From the NCBI RefSeq assembly GCF_030345335.1, contig NZ_JAPVRC010000005.1, positions 62,001 to 126,000 on the forward strand: a stretch of DNA of 64,000 nt, given 5' to 3'. Shown piece by piece: positions 8,003 through 15,822 of the stretch. Both the position numbers and the translations under genes were made by a program. This DNA comes from Halobacillus campisalis. Its GTDB lineage: Bacteria > Bacillota > Bacilli > Bacillales > Halobacillaceae. Position 1 is the first letter of the stretch; every line of letters begins with the position of its first letter. The notes beneath the pieces are model-generated. The model saw only the letters and a program-made list of their open reading frames with translations, did not search any database and was not told where the DNA came from.

Positions 8003-9334
8003 CTACACCTTCCCTTTCCCTTCGAATTTCCACGGATAATCTTCCGCTTCACTGAAAAGCTGCTTTTGCTGCGTATGGTCTTTGATCCGCTTTCTGCGGA
8101 CGGGAAGGACGCTTCCTTGAATCGCGCGGTCGAACAAGGAGAAATTCCAGCGTCCAAGACCTGATATATTCAGCATTTGTTTGACGTGCAGCTGGTCATC
8201 GTCATAGATGCGCTGCACAGCGCGCATCCGTATCTTCCTCCACCATGGGTTCGGAAAAGAATAGACGAGCGCGGACATGTGGCTTAACGAGAGTAAAAAG
8301 GATACCCGCGGCTTGCGGACATCTTCATAGTAGTGCAGGTTCTCATGATACGGTTTACCCTCTTCCTTACACCAGGCGAGCAGTTCGCCCAGCACATCGG
8401 CATCCTGGACGGCGAGATTCATCCCTTCCCCGGCCATTGGATGGACGGTATGGGCTGCATCGCCGATAAGAGCGAGGTTGCCGGAGTAATACTTGTCGAC
8501 ATGATACGTAAACGGAATCATCAACTGGATCTTACGCCAATCGTCCAGAGATTTGACGGTTTCCGCAAGCTCAGGCTCAAGATTCCCATACGCTTTGTAT
8601 AGATGCTCCAGTCCTTTTTCTTTTATTTTTTTAAATTCCCCGGCTTTGATGAGGTAGACGGTTCGCACTTCGTTATCAGGAAGCGGGAATAAGCCGAGGA
8701 AGCAGCTCGTCGTTGTAATGATTTTTCCTTTGGTGAAGCTTTCCGGCCGCGGAATCGTGACAGTCAGAAAGTGATGGTTATAATCCTTCCGCTGCACGCT
8801 TACGTTCATCGCATCGCGCGTCGGCGACGTGCGTCCTTCTGCACCGACATACACCTGCGCCTGGATTCGGGAGATTTTTTTATTATGTCGGATAAGCGCC
8901 ATTCCGCTCTCAAATCCGAGAAAGCGTGCGCCTGGTAAGTAGTTGAAGTAGTCTGCGTAGGTTTGCCCTTTTTCGCGAAGGATGTCTTTCGTCCGTTCGT
9001 GGGGTACCATCAACGCGTGATCATATCGGCTCGCCACCCGGCTGTAGTTCAGTTCAGTCAGCTGGATGTTCTCCGGTGGTTCCTGACCAGGACGGGTGTT
9101 GATTTCCTGAAATCGGAGCTGGTCGATGATATGTCCGCTCGCTTCGATCTCTTCCAGCACACCGATGCGATCAAGTATGGCGAGTGTTTTCGGCTGGAGA
9201 AGCTCTCCTTTATAGGCGTTCGATTTCTTTTTCAATTGCTCGGCGATCGTCACGTGGACACCGCGGCTCGCAAGCTTTACAGCCAGGGCAAGTCCACCGA
9301 CGCCTCCTCCTGCAATGAATACATCTGTTTTCAC
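8003..9334 (-). CDS. FAD-dependent monooxygenase (UbiH/PHBH type)
   Basis: A flavoprotein hydroxylase of 443 residues. The N-terminal dinucleotide fold is DVFIAGGGVGGLALAVKLAS, and the second FAD motif is LALIGDAAHTVHPMAGEGMN near residue 290, the GD...P pattern of aromatic-ring hydroxylases. The intermediate DG-type motif is altered to VYVGAEGRTSPTR. It forms a two-gene operon with the methyltransferase that follows it by one base. Together they suggest hydroxylation then methylation of a lipid-soluble aromatic or isoprenoid compound. B. subtilis has no such pair at this place, so it is probably an acquired accessory operon. Confidence 0.88.
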   Translation of the reverse strand: MKTDVFIAGGGVGGLALAVKLASRGVHVTIAEQLKKKSNAYKGELLQPKTLAILDRIGVLEEIEASGHIIDQLRFQEINTRPGQEPPENIQLTELNYSRVASRYDHALMVPHERTKDILREKGQTYADYFNYLPGARFLGFESGMALIRHNKKISRIQAQVYVGAEGRTSPTRDAMNVSVQRKDYNHHFLTVTIPRPESFTKGKIITTTSCFLGLFPLPDNEVRTVYLIKAGEFKKIKEKGLEHLYKAYGNLEPELAETVKSLDDWRKIQLMIPFTYHVDKYYSGNLALIGDAAHTVHPMAGEGMNLAVQDADVLGELLAWCKEEGKPYHENLHYYEDVRKPRVSFLLSLSHMSALVYSFPNPWWRKIRMRAVQRIYDDDQLHVKQMLNISGLGRWNFSLFDRAIQGSVLPVRRKRIKDHTQQKQLFSEAEDYPWKFEGKGKV

Positions 9335-9496
9335 TATCGCTTCCCCTCCCCCCGTTTTTTTCTATGATAGATTAATTCCACAATTAGCTGAGAAGGAAAC
9401 ATTTTATTACATCTGTGAACATTGGAGTGCAATTGTTTAGTGGTTTATTGTAATGTAAACTGCTGAATGAAAGTTCCGTTACCTGAAGTTGGGAGG

Positions 9497-9619
9497 AAGG
9501 GTTTTAGGAAACGACTCGCTTTCCGTGGGCGTATGGCGTGCCTCCTCGGGCTTCCAGCCCTGCGGGGTCACCCCTTATCCGCATATCCCACAGGAGTCTC
9601 GCCGTTTCCTAAAGCCCTT
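9497..9619 (-). repeat. Family A palindromic element, reverse orientation
   Basis: Arms AAGGGTTTTAGGAAACG / CGTTTCCTAAAGCCCTT with the conserved core between. Confidence 0.85.
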
Positions 9620-9787
9620 ACTCGATAATAATTGAACGGAACAACTTATTCTGCTTTAGACGTATCAAGACTCGGATCATTGGAAAAAAACAAAATCCTG
9701 CTTGCGAAAAACGGGTAATAAACTCAGCCGATTAGCAAGTACTTATTTTTCAAGAAAGTTATCATCATTCCGATCTATATTTTGTAT

Positions 9788-9910
9788 AGGGCGCAGGGGA
9801 ACGGGGAGACTCCTGCGGGACAAAAGTGCATGGTGAGATCCCGGAAGGCGCGAAGCGCATGAGGAAGCTCACCGCACTCCCGCGGAAAGCGACTCGTTCC
9901 CCTGCGCCCT
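9788..9910 (+). repeat. Family A palindromic element, forward orientation
   Basis: Arms AGGGCGCAGGGGAAC / GTTCCCCTGCGCCCT, with forward core GAGACTCCTGCGGGA. Outer flanks CATTCCGAT / ATCGGAATG extend the dyad. Confidence 0.85.
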
Positions 9911-9937
9911 GTCCTCTCATAAAGTATCGGAATGCAG

Positions 9938-9976
9938 AAAAAAGCACGAGCTCTTAAATAGAGCTCGTGCTTTTTT
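9938..9976 (-). terminator. Strong terminator of the mbl-flhO-flhP operon
   Basis: AAAGCACGAGCTC / GAGCTCGTGCTTT is a perfect stem with T runs on both sides, 9 bases after the EpuA-like gene. Confidence 0.92.
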
Positions 9977-9984
9977 ATCCGACA

Positions 9985-10251
9985 TTAATTGCCGGTCATG
10001 ATATCAATGATATGCTGCCATGTTGACCAGTTTAAGGCATCAAGCGGATTTCCGTCCCCGATGACACCATAGCCGATCATAAGGCCTACAACGAGAGCCA
10101 CGACGCTGAGTACGAGAACGAGGACGATCCGAAGCCAGATTGGAACTGCGCGGCGTCTTGAAGAGCCCGGGCGCTTTTCGACAGGCTTTTTCTCACCTTT
10201 CGTTTGCTTTTTCTTCTGTTTTACATTTTTGTTCTTTTCCTCAGTTGCCAT
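9985..10251 (-). CDS. EpuA-like small membrane protein (often labelled RNA polymerase subunit beta)
   Basis: The 88-residue product has a long basic N-terminal tail (about 38 residues, Lys-rich), one membrane helix (VPIWLRIVLVLVLSVVALVVG) and a short outer segment ending WQHIIDIMTGN. This matches the EpuA-type family that databases mislabel as DNA-directed RNA polymerase subunit beta. It has no RNA polymerase domain. A GGAGA ribosome site precedes the ATG. It follows flhP in the same operon and ends at the operon terminator. Function unknown. Confidence 0.8.
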   Translation of the reverse strand: MATEEKNKNVKQKKKQTKGEKKPVEKRPGSSRRRAVPIWLRIVLVLVLSVVALVVGLMIGYGVIGDGNPLDALNWSTWQHIIDIMTGN

Positions 10252-10270
10252 TGGGTTGGTTCTCCTTACG

Positions 10271-11080
10271 TTATGATCTTAATTGATTGACGAGTCCCAT
10301 CATTTCATCACCGGTCGAAATGGACCGGGAATTGAATGAATAGGCTCGCTGCGCATTTTGCATGTCTGTCATTTGTTTGGCGATATCGACGTTCGAAGAT
10401 TCGAGCGTCCCGGCACGAACTTGACCGTCAGCCTCGACGATCACGCCGTCTACCGCTTCATCCGGTACACGGAAACGATTTTCTCCAGTTGCTTCAAGCA
10501 TGCGCGGACGAACGGCTTCTACAATGCCAAGCTGCCCTTCTACCGCTTCTTCACCATCACGCAGGACGACGATGGCTCCGTCTTCTCGCACCTGCAGATC
10601 CTGAAAATTCGCAGCGAACGTCAGCGGCTCGCCGTTATTATCAAGAATCGGACTGCCGTTGGAGGCGGTCAGCATCATCTCGCCGTTATCAAGTGGACTG
10701 AGGTACAAGTTTCCTGACCGGGTGTACTGGGTTTCGACACCATTTTCGGTCTCTGTCTGCAATTGAAACAGATGATGGTCTTCAAGTAAAGCGATATCCA
10801 TGCCGCGCCCGGTAGCCTGCATCGTCCCTTGTGTCAGATCGATATTCGTATGAGCCAGCTTCGCGCCGGAACCGATGCGGATGCCGTCTGGCGTGAGACG
10901 ATTGACTTCCGCTTCCTCATCAAACTGGTTGTTGATCTGCTGGGTGAGCAGGGAAGCAAAGTCAGCTTGTCTACTCTTATAGCCCGGAGTGTTCGTATTC
11001 GCCAAATTATTTCCGATTAAATCGAGCTTATGCTGCAGCTGCCCCATCGTGTTGGATGCTTGCATCATCGATAGATTCAT
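10271..11080 (-). CDS. flhP: Flagellar hook-basal body rod protein FlhP
   Basis: A FlgF/FlgG-like distal-rod protein. The N-terminal motif (MMQASNTMGQLQHKLDLIGN followed by NLANTNTPGYKSRQ) and the C-terminal motif (SSNVDIAKQMTDMQNAQRAY) are the two conserved ends that form the rod coiled coil. At 269 residues it has the B. subtilis length. It is exported through the flagellar apparatus and extends the rod through the wall. It lies downstream of its paralog flhO in the order mbl-flhO-flhP known from B. subtilis. A GGGAGGGAG ribosome site supports the start. Confidence 0.95.
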   Translation of the reverse strand: MNLSMMQASNTMGQLQHKLDLIGNNLANTNTPGYKSRQADFASLLTQQINNQFDEEAEVNRLTPDGIRIGSGAKLAHTNIDLTQGTMQATGRGMDIALLEDHHLFQLQTETENGVETQYTRSGNLYLSPLDNGEMMLTASNGSPILDNNGEPLTFAANFQDLQVREDGAIVVLRDGEEAVEGQLGIVEAVRPRMLEATGENRFRVPDEAVDGVIVEADGQVRAGTLESSNVDIAKQMTDMQNAQRAYSFNSRSISTGDEMMGLVNQLRS

Positions 11081-11095
11081 AGACGGCTCCCTCCC

Positions 11096-11923
11096 TTATC
11101 CTAATTTTCCTACGTCGTTGACGGTTTTCTGCATGCTTTGATCGTAGGCTTTCAGTGCGCGCTGGTTCATTTCAAAATTACGGTATGTATTCATCATTTC
11201 AGTCATCATCCGGGCTGGATCAACGTTTGATCCTTCAAGCACGTTCTGCTGTACGGTAAAATCGACGCCATCGATGTCACGCGCATTAACGACAGGTTCT
11301 CCGTCTTCTCCGACGGTGTACAGGTCATCGCCTTCTTTCACCATGCCGTTCGCGTTCGCTGTATAAGAAAGGCCAAGCTCCGTTTCTTCTCCGTCGATCT
11401 CAAGCGTCCCGTTGTCCTGGACAGTGAATTCCATTCCATCCGTCTGGATTGGTTCTCCGGCATCATCCAGCACGTAGTAGCCCTGGTTCGTCGTCAGAAA
11501 CCCTTCGCCGTCAACGGTGAAATTCCCGTTTCTCGTCTGCCGGACGTCTCCGTCTTGATTTTGTACATTGAAAAATAAGAATCCTTCTTCATCCGGTACG
11601 TCACCATGTAAGAGAGCCAGGTCTGTTGTGTTCCCTGTCTCCCTTACATCGCCCTGAGAAAATTCAGGAACGGCTTCCTGCATATAAACACCTGTATTAA
11701 GAGAACCTAGCTCCTTTTGTGTCGGCAGCGTCAATCCGCCAGAACTTGTAGGGATCGTTTCCCCTCCCATTTGCTGCAGCAGCAGTTCAGGAAAAGCCCG
11801 CATCGTGCCCTGGTCCGCTTTGTAGCCGGGTGTATTGGAGTTGGCTATGTTGTTCGATAGTGTTTCCTGCATACGCTGGTTGGCTATCATTCCTGATGCC
11901 GCCGTATTGAATCCTCTCAGCAA
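11096..11923 (-). CDS. flhO: Flagellar hook-basal body rod protein FlhO
   Basis: Paralog of FlhP. The ends match the family: MLRGFNTAASGMIANQRMQE with LSNNIANSNTPGYKAD, and ARMMTEMMNTYRNFEMNQRA at the C-terminus. The start is a TTG at 11923 with the ribosome site GGAGC, which overlaps the stop of mbl, so the two are translationally coupled. At 275 residues the length is normal. Role: distal rod assembly of the flagellum. The pairing with a wall-growth gene (mbl) is conserved in Bacillaceae. Confidence 0.95.
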   Translation of the reverse strand: MLRGFNTAASGMIANQRMQETLSNNIANSNTPGYKADQGTMRAFPELLLQQMGGETIPTSSGGLTLPTQKELGSLNTGVYMQEAVPEFSQGDVRETGNTTDLALLHGDVPDEEGFLFFNVQNQDGDVRQTRNGNFTVDGEGFLTTNQGYYVLDDAGEPIQTDGMEFTVQDNGTLEIDGEETELGLSYTANANGMVKEGDDLYTVGEDGEPVVNARDIDGVDFTVQQNVLEGSNVDPARMMTEMMNTYRNFEMNQRALKAYDQSMQKTVNDVGKLG

Positions 11924-11938
11924 GACGATCGCTCCTTT

Positions 11939-12940
11939 TTAACCGATTTTATTTCGAGTGATTTTATCGATGTTCTCAAGCATGATGCCTGTCCCTTTAG
12001 CTACACAGTCCATCGGGTTCTCAGCTGGGACTACAGGAACCTTCAGCTCTTCCGCAAGAACTTGGTCAATTCCATGCAAAAGCGCGCCTCCACCTGTCAT
12101 GATGATTCCGCGGTCGATGATATCCGCAGATAATTCAGGCGGTGTGCGCTCTAGAACTTGCTTCGCTGATAGCGTAATCGTCTGGACCAATTCACGAAGA
12201 CACACTTCGATTTCTTCAGAAGTCACGGTGATCGTACGTGGCAGTCCTGTGACCATGTCACGGCCGCGGATGTCGATTTCCTCATGACGGGCACCTTTAA
12301 AAACGGTTGCGACTTCAATCTTGATATTCTCCGCCGTTCGATCCCCAATCAAAAGCTTATACGTTTTTTTGATGTACTGCAGAATTTCCGCGTCAAACTT
12401 ATCTCCGGCCATTTTGATGGATGACGCTGTCACGATATCTCCCATCGACAAGACGGCTACGTCTGTCGTTCCTCCGCCGATATCTATGACCATATTCCCA
12501 CTCGGCTGAAAAATTTCCATACCGGCACCGATCGCTGCGACTTTCGGCTCTTCTTCAAGGTACACATTCTTCCCGCCCGATTTCTCGGCCGCTTCACGGA
12601 TCGCCTTTTGCTCAACCTTCGTAATGTTTGTCGGACAGCAGATCAGCATGCGAGGCTTAGACATGAATCCTTTCACATTCGTCTTATGGATGAAATGACG
12701 CAGCATGGCCTCTGTTACGTCAAAATCTGCAATCACTCCATCTTTAAGAGGACGGATCGCCTCGATATTGCCAGGCGTACGGCCGACCATACGGCGAGCG
12801 GCTTCTCCGACTTCAAGCACTTTGCCGCTATTGCGGTCCATAGCTACGACCGATGGTTCATTGAGTACGATTCCTTTTCCTTTTACATGAATAAGTACGT
12901 TCGCTGTTCCTAAGTCAATTCCTATATCTCGCGCAAACAT
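11939..12940 (-). CDS. mbl: MreB-like cell-shape actin homolog Mbl
   Basis: An actin-family filament protein that guides lateral cell-wall synthesis at the inner membrane face. It has the phosphate-1 loop IDLGTANVLIHVKGKGIVLN, the phosphate-2 segment MVIDIGGGTTDVAV and the adenosine motif IIMTGGGALLHGID. I place the start at the ATG at 12940, giving the usual MFARDIGIDLGTAN N-terminus (333 residues), with GGAGGA 10 bases upstream. The TTG at 12967 has no such site. The spoIIID-mbl-flhO-flhP order identifies it as Mbl rather than MreB or MreBH. Confidence 0.95.
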   Translation of the reverse strand: MFARDIGIDLGTANVLIHVKGKGIVLNEPSVVAMDRNSGKVLEVGEAARRMVGRTPGNIEAIRPLKDGVIADFDVTEAMLRHFIHKTNVKGFMSKPRMLICCPTNITKVEQKAIREAAEKSGGKNVYLEEEPKVAAIGAGMEIFQPSGNMVIDIGGGTTDVAVLSMGDIVTASSIKMAGDKFDAEILQYIKKTYKLLIGDRTAENIKIEVATVFKGARHEEIDIRGRDMVTGLPRTITVTSEEIEVCLRELVQTITLSAKQVLERTPPELSADIIDRGIIMTGGGALLHGIDQVLAEELKVPVVPAENPMDCVAKGTGIMLENIDKITRNKIG

Positions 12941-13111
12941 GTTGAGTAAATCCTCCCTATTTATCAAAAAAACTATGTCAATATCGGTTGATTGAGAGTA
13001 ACATACATCTAGTTCTTTATTTTATCACAAATTGGAAATGTTCGTATTATTTTTTAAGAAAAAAGTTGCATGCGAAAAGGGGGTGGATTGACCCGGGAGG
13101 AAGTCGGAAAC

Positions 13112-13390
13112 TTAATGTGTGGGCTCTGCAGGTGTATCTTTTCCTATTGTGCGGTATTTCATTCGTGTGGCTTCTCCTCCTCGGAGATGTCTGATTTCTT
13201 TATGGTGGTCGAGGATCTTTTTCACTTCTTTTGCTAGGGGGGCGTTGATCTCCGGAAGCCGTTCTGTTAAATCTTTATGCACCGTACTTTTGGAAACTCC
13301 AAATTCTTTCGCAATCACACGTACTGTCTTTTTCGTCTCGATAATGTACTCACCTGTCTTGATGGTTCGCTCTTTGATGTAGTCATGCAC
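13112..13390 (-). CDS. spoIIID: Sporulation transcription factor SpoIIID
   Basis: A mother-cell DNA-binding regulator that acts with SigE and delays SigK genes. The 92-residue product starts at a GTG (13390) placed 8 bases after AGGAGG and reads HDYIKERTIKTGEYI, which aligns with B. subtilis from its first residue. The helix-turn-helix is TVRVIAKEFGVSKSTVHKDL. A longer in-frame extension upstream has no support. It is followed by mbl, as in B. subtilis. The C-terminal tail is shorter and less conserved, as expected. Confidence 0.96.
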   Translation of the reverse strand: MHDYIKERTIKTGEYIIETKKTVRVIAKEFGVSKSTVHKDLTERLPEINAPLAKEVKKILDHHKEIRHLRGGEATRMKYRTIGKDTPAEPTH

Positions 13391-13620
13391 ATCTCTCGCC
13401 TCCTGTGATTGACTATCCAAGGGGTATGGTGAGACGGGATAGGGTATCAGCGTCTATGATAGTAGTGGAGCTCTTGATGGATCACCCTGGATGGCACCGA
13501 TTGTTCGGTTATGTTCATTCTATTATCAATACAGGGGAGATATGCTCTATCTTTACAGCAGGATTGTGTTTTGGCACAGGAATTTCGGATCATACGCTCG
13601 TCCACCTATTTGAGGACATA

Positions 13621-13652
13621 AAAAAATGGAGACCGAAGCAGCCTCCATTTTT
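13621..13652 (-). terminator. Terminator of spoIIQ
   Basis: Stem AAAAATGGAG / CTCCATTTTT with T runs on both strands, 31 bp past the spoIIQ stop. Confidence 0.85.
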
Positions 13653-13682
13653 AGCACGTGGGTATTGCAATATTTTTGCTGA

Positions 13683-14627
13683 TTATGATTGAGTTGTTGA
13701 GCGAGATGAAGAGCTATCCTCATCTACCGTCGGATCTTCTAAATCTGCATCCTCTTCATTTTCTGTCGAATCATCAGATTGTGTACCTTGATCTTCCCCT
13801 TCAGGCGTTTCGTCCTGATCTAGTTCAGGAACAAGGTCCGTCTCAGATAATTCTTCTTCAGGTGCATCTTCTTCTGTCGCTTCTTCAGAATCCTCGGATC
13901 CATCAGTTCCGTCTTCCGTCACAGCTTCAGCTGCTTCGATCGAGCTGACCGCTTGTCCAAAGAAATTCTCAGGATTGACTGGCTGATCGTCTTTTCTCAC
14001 TTCAAAGTGTACATGAACGCCGCTGTCTTTGCCAAAAGAGCTTTGACTCGCTTGTCCTAACACATCACCTTGTTCCACTTCATCGCCAGACTTGACTTGA
14101 ATATCAGCTAAGCTAGAGTAAACGGTGGTCACTTCGTTATCATGAGTAAGTTCTACGACATTACCATACAACGGATCTTCTTTCACTTCTGTTACAGCGC
14201 CTGATAGAGCGGCTGTCACTTCGAAAGCTTCCCCTTCATTCTTCGTAATATCGACGCCTTTGCTCTGGTAGTACTTATTGTTGTAAAGGACTAGTGCACT
14301 TTCCTGTTCTTCATCTGTTGCTCCATAGTCGAAAAACTTCGTTACGATCGTTGCTTCTTCTTGACCTGTGACTGGCATTTCCAAATTCTCACCTTGAGAT
14401 GTTACAGGAACCGCTTCCTCACCATCTTCGTTTACAAACACGTCGTTTTCTACTTGGCTTTCGTCATTAAGCTGATCAGCGACATCATTTGAACTTTGCT
14501 GATACCAGAACACTCCTACCAACACCAACGCTGCTACTGTCAGATATACTGCAGGGTAAAGCCATTTCTTGCGCATTAAGCGTTTGAACTTTAGTTTAGT
14601 CACGCTTTTCTTTCCTTCCTCTCTCAT
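13683..14627 (-). CDS. spoIIQ: Forespore engulfment protein SpoIIQ (degenerate LytM/M23)
   Basis: A forespore membrane protein that zips to SpoIIIAH across the septum and anchors the feeding-tube complex. A basic N-terminal tail and one membrane helix (WLYPAVYLTVAALVLVGVFW) lead to an M23 domain at about residues 125-215. The first zinc motif of active M23 enzymes (HxGxD) reads SKGVDIT here, so the first His is absent. The later HVHFEV motif is kept. B. subtilis SpoIIQ is likewise inactive. The last 85 residues or so are an unusually acidic Ser/Glu/Asp tail. I take the ATG at 14627 (GAGGTG 6 bases upstream); upstream ATG 14633 and GTG 14636 overlap the ribosome site. Confidence 0.93.
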   Translation of the reverse strand: MREEGKKSVTKLKFKRLMRKKWLYPAVYLTVAALVLVGVFWYQQSSNDVADQLNDESQVENDVFVNEDGEEAVPVTSQGENLEMPVTGQEEATIVTKFFDYGATDEEQESALVLYNNKYYQSKGVDITKNEGEAFEVTAALSGAVTEVKEDPLYGNVVELTHDNEVTTVYSSLADIQVKSGDEVEQGDVLGQASQSSFGKDSGVHVHFEVRKDDQPVNPENFFGQAVSSIEAAEAVTEDGTDGSEDSEEATEEDAPEEELSETDLVPELDQDETPEGEDQGTQSDDSTENEEDADLEDPTVDEDSSSSRSTTQS

Positions 14628-14748
14628 GTTCATCACCTCAAGAAACAGTTTGAACGGTTTTATGGAAATATATACATGACTAGAAAAAATTTTATTGGGG
14701 AGGGTGGAAAGGCTTAAATTGAGCTGGTTCGTTATTATAGGAAGTGGA

Positions 14749-14803
14749 GGGGTTGTTGGAAAACAACTCGCTTTCCTGCGGGGGAACTGGATGGTTAAGT
14801 AAA
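14749..14803 (-). repeat. Truncated family A element (left half)
   Basis: GGGTTGTTGGAAAACAACTC and CGCTTTCCTGCGGGGGAACT match the left half of a reverse copy; the rest is missing. Confidence 0.65.
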
Positions 14804-14826
14804 CAATTCCGAGATGTTAATGAGTA

Positions 14827-14948
14827 AAGGGCTCCGGGAAACGATTCGCTTTCCGTGGGCGTGCGCTGAGCCTCCTCAGGCTTCGCCTTCCGGGGTCTCA
14901 CCTAACCCGCATATCCCACAGGAGTCTCATCGTTTCCCTCCGCCCCTT
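14827..14948 (-). repeat. Family A palindromic element, reverse orientation
   Basis: Arms AAGGGCTCCGGGAAACG / CGTTTCCCTCCGCCCCTT. Outer flanks ATTCCGAGAT / TTCTCGGAAT. Confidence 0.85.
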
Positions 14949-14981
14949 ACGATATGAATTTCTCGGAATACTCCAGAAAAC

Positions 14982-15021
14982 CATCCGCCGCTGAACGAAG
15001 CGCTTCCTTTTTTACAAAAGG
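14982..15021. repeat. Family B end fragment
   Basis: CCGCCGCTGAACGAAGCGCT followed by TCC is the reverse complement of the left end of the family B copy at 15396. Confidence 0.55.
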
Positions 15022-15364
15022 TGTCTAACTGTTTACGAACCACCCAATTAGGTAGGAAGAAAACAGACAATAATAAGGCACTACACTCGTCATTCTTCGA
15101 GAATAGGGGCTATGTGAATTATGGTTTCGTTCCTCTATCATGGTAATGGAATCTTGGAAATGGTGAGACTCATGCGCGAAAGGATAGACTGGCGAGACGC
15201 TGAGAAGCGATTCATTTTCAAAATCCCTTTTTTCTAATTCACCACAACGAAACCAGGGCATATGATGTATGTTTTAAGCATTCTTCTGAGCAGTATTTAC
15301 TCAAAAGGAGTTCTTTCACACTTAAAATAACACATCAAATGTTTTCGTTATCCTTAAAAAAGTA

Positions 15365-15694
15365 AGAAGGTTCGGGGAATTGCGAGACTCCTTTTGTAAA
15401 AGCGGAAGCGCTTCGTTCAGCGGCGTATGGACTGGACTGAGCTGACGGAGATAAAGGAAACACGAAGAACGGAGGGATTCGATGTTGACTTATCGTACAG
15501 AAGTGAAGGAAGTCTCATCAGCCGCTAAGCGCTGGAGCTGGATAGTCCCCCCATGAGATATATGAACGGATTCAAGCCATAGACTAATTTACGTGTAAGA
15601 GGTGGGAGAACAGTACATGGTGAGATCCCGCAGGGCGTCAGTCCCGAGGAAGCTCACCGTACGCCCATGGAAAGCGAGTGATTCCCCGAACCTT
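15365..15694 (+). repeat. Family A element, forward, split by a family B insertion
   Basis: The outer arms GAAGGTTCGGGGAATTGCG and CGATTCCCCGAACCTTC-like (15677-15694) and the core pieces GAGACTCCTT and GTGGGAGAACAGTACATGG are present. About 210 bp separates them where intact copies have none. Confidence 0.8.
15396..15545. repeat. Family B palindromic element (B1 core)
   Basis: Ends AAAAGCGGAAGCG ... AGCGCTGGAGCTGGATAG, with core parts GAGATAAAGGAAACACGAAG and GACTTATCGTACAGAAGTGA. The ends match those of the B2 copies near 48 kb but the core differs. Confidence 0.75.
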
Positions 15695-15786
15695 CAAGCT
15701 ATATTCTTAGGAACGAAAACTTTCTTAACGATGTGGAAACGGTGAATTAAAGGAAGCTTATGTGCCCGGAATGTAACAAAACCAAA

Positions 15787-15816
15787 TAAAAAAAGCCGCC
15801 CGGATGGACGGCTTTT
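15787..15816 (-). terminator. Terminator of spoIID
   Basis: Stem AAGCCGCCCGG.. / ..GGACGGCTT with T7 on the minus strand, 7 bases past the spoIID stop. Confidence 0.85.
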
Positions 15817-15822
15817 GTTTCA

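Larger units (their letters stand above)
9335..9937. other. Gene-free spacer with a pair of family A palindromes
   Basis: It holds the promoter side of the monooxygenase operon, then a reverse copy at 9497 and a forward copy at 9788. I see no gene. Confidence 0.7.
14628..15786. other. Repeat-rich spacer between spoIID and spoIIQ
   Basis: About 1.1 kb carrying spoIIQ's upstream region, a truncated and a complete reverse family A copy, a family B fragment, and a forward family A copy split by a family B element. ORFs in it are short, lack ribosome sites and overlap repeats. Confidence 0.7.

Noticed and set aside
9985-10251. Calling this protein an RNA polymerase beta subunit
   Set aside because: It is an 88-residue basic single-helix membrane protein with no polymerase domain; the database label is misleading.
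13683-13948. Plus-strand ORF antisense to the spoIIQ acidic tail
   Set aside because: Open only because the complementary strand codes for a Glu/Asp/Ser-rich repeat; the same holds for the antisense ORFs over the acidic lipoprotein and rpoE tails.
15025-15261. 78-codon reading in the spoIID-spoIIQ spacer
   Set aside because: No ribosome site, no recognisable domain, and it sits between repeat fragments.
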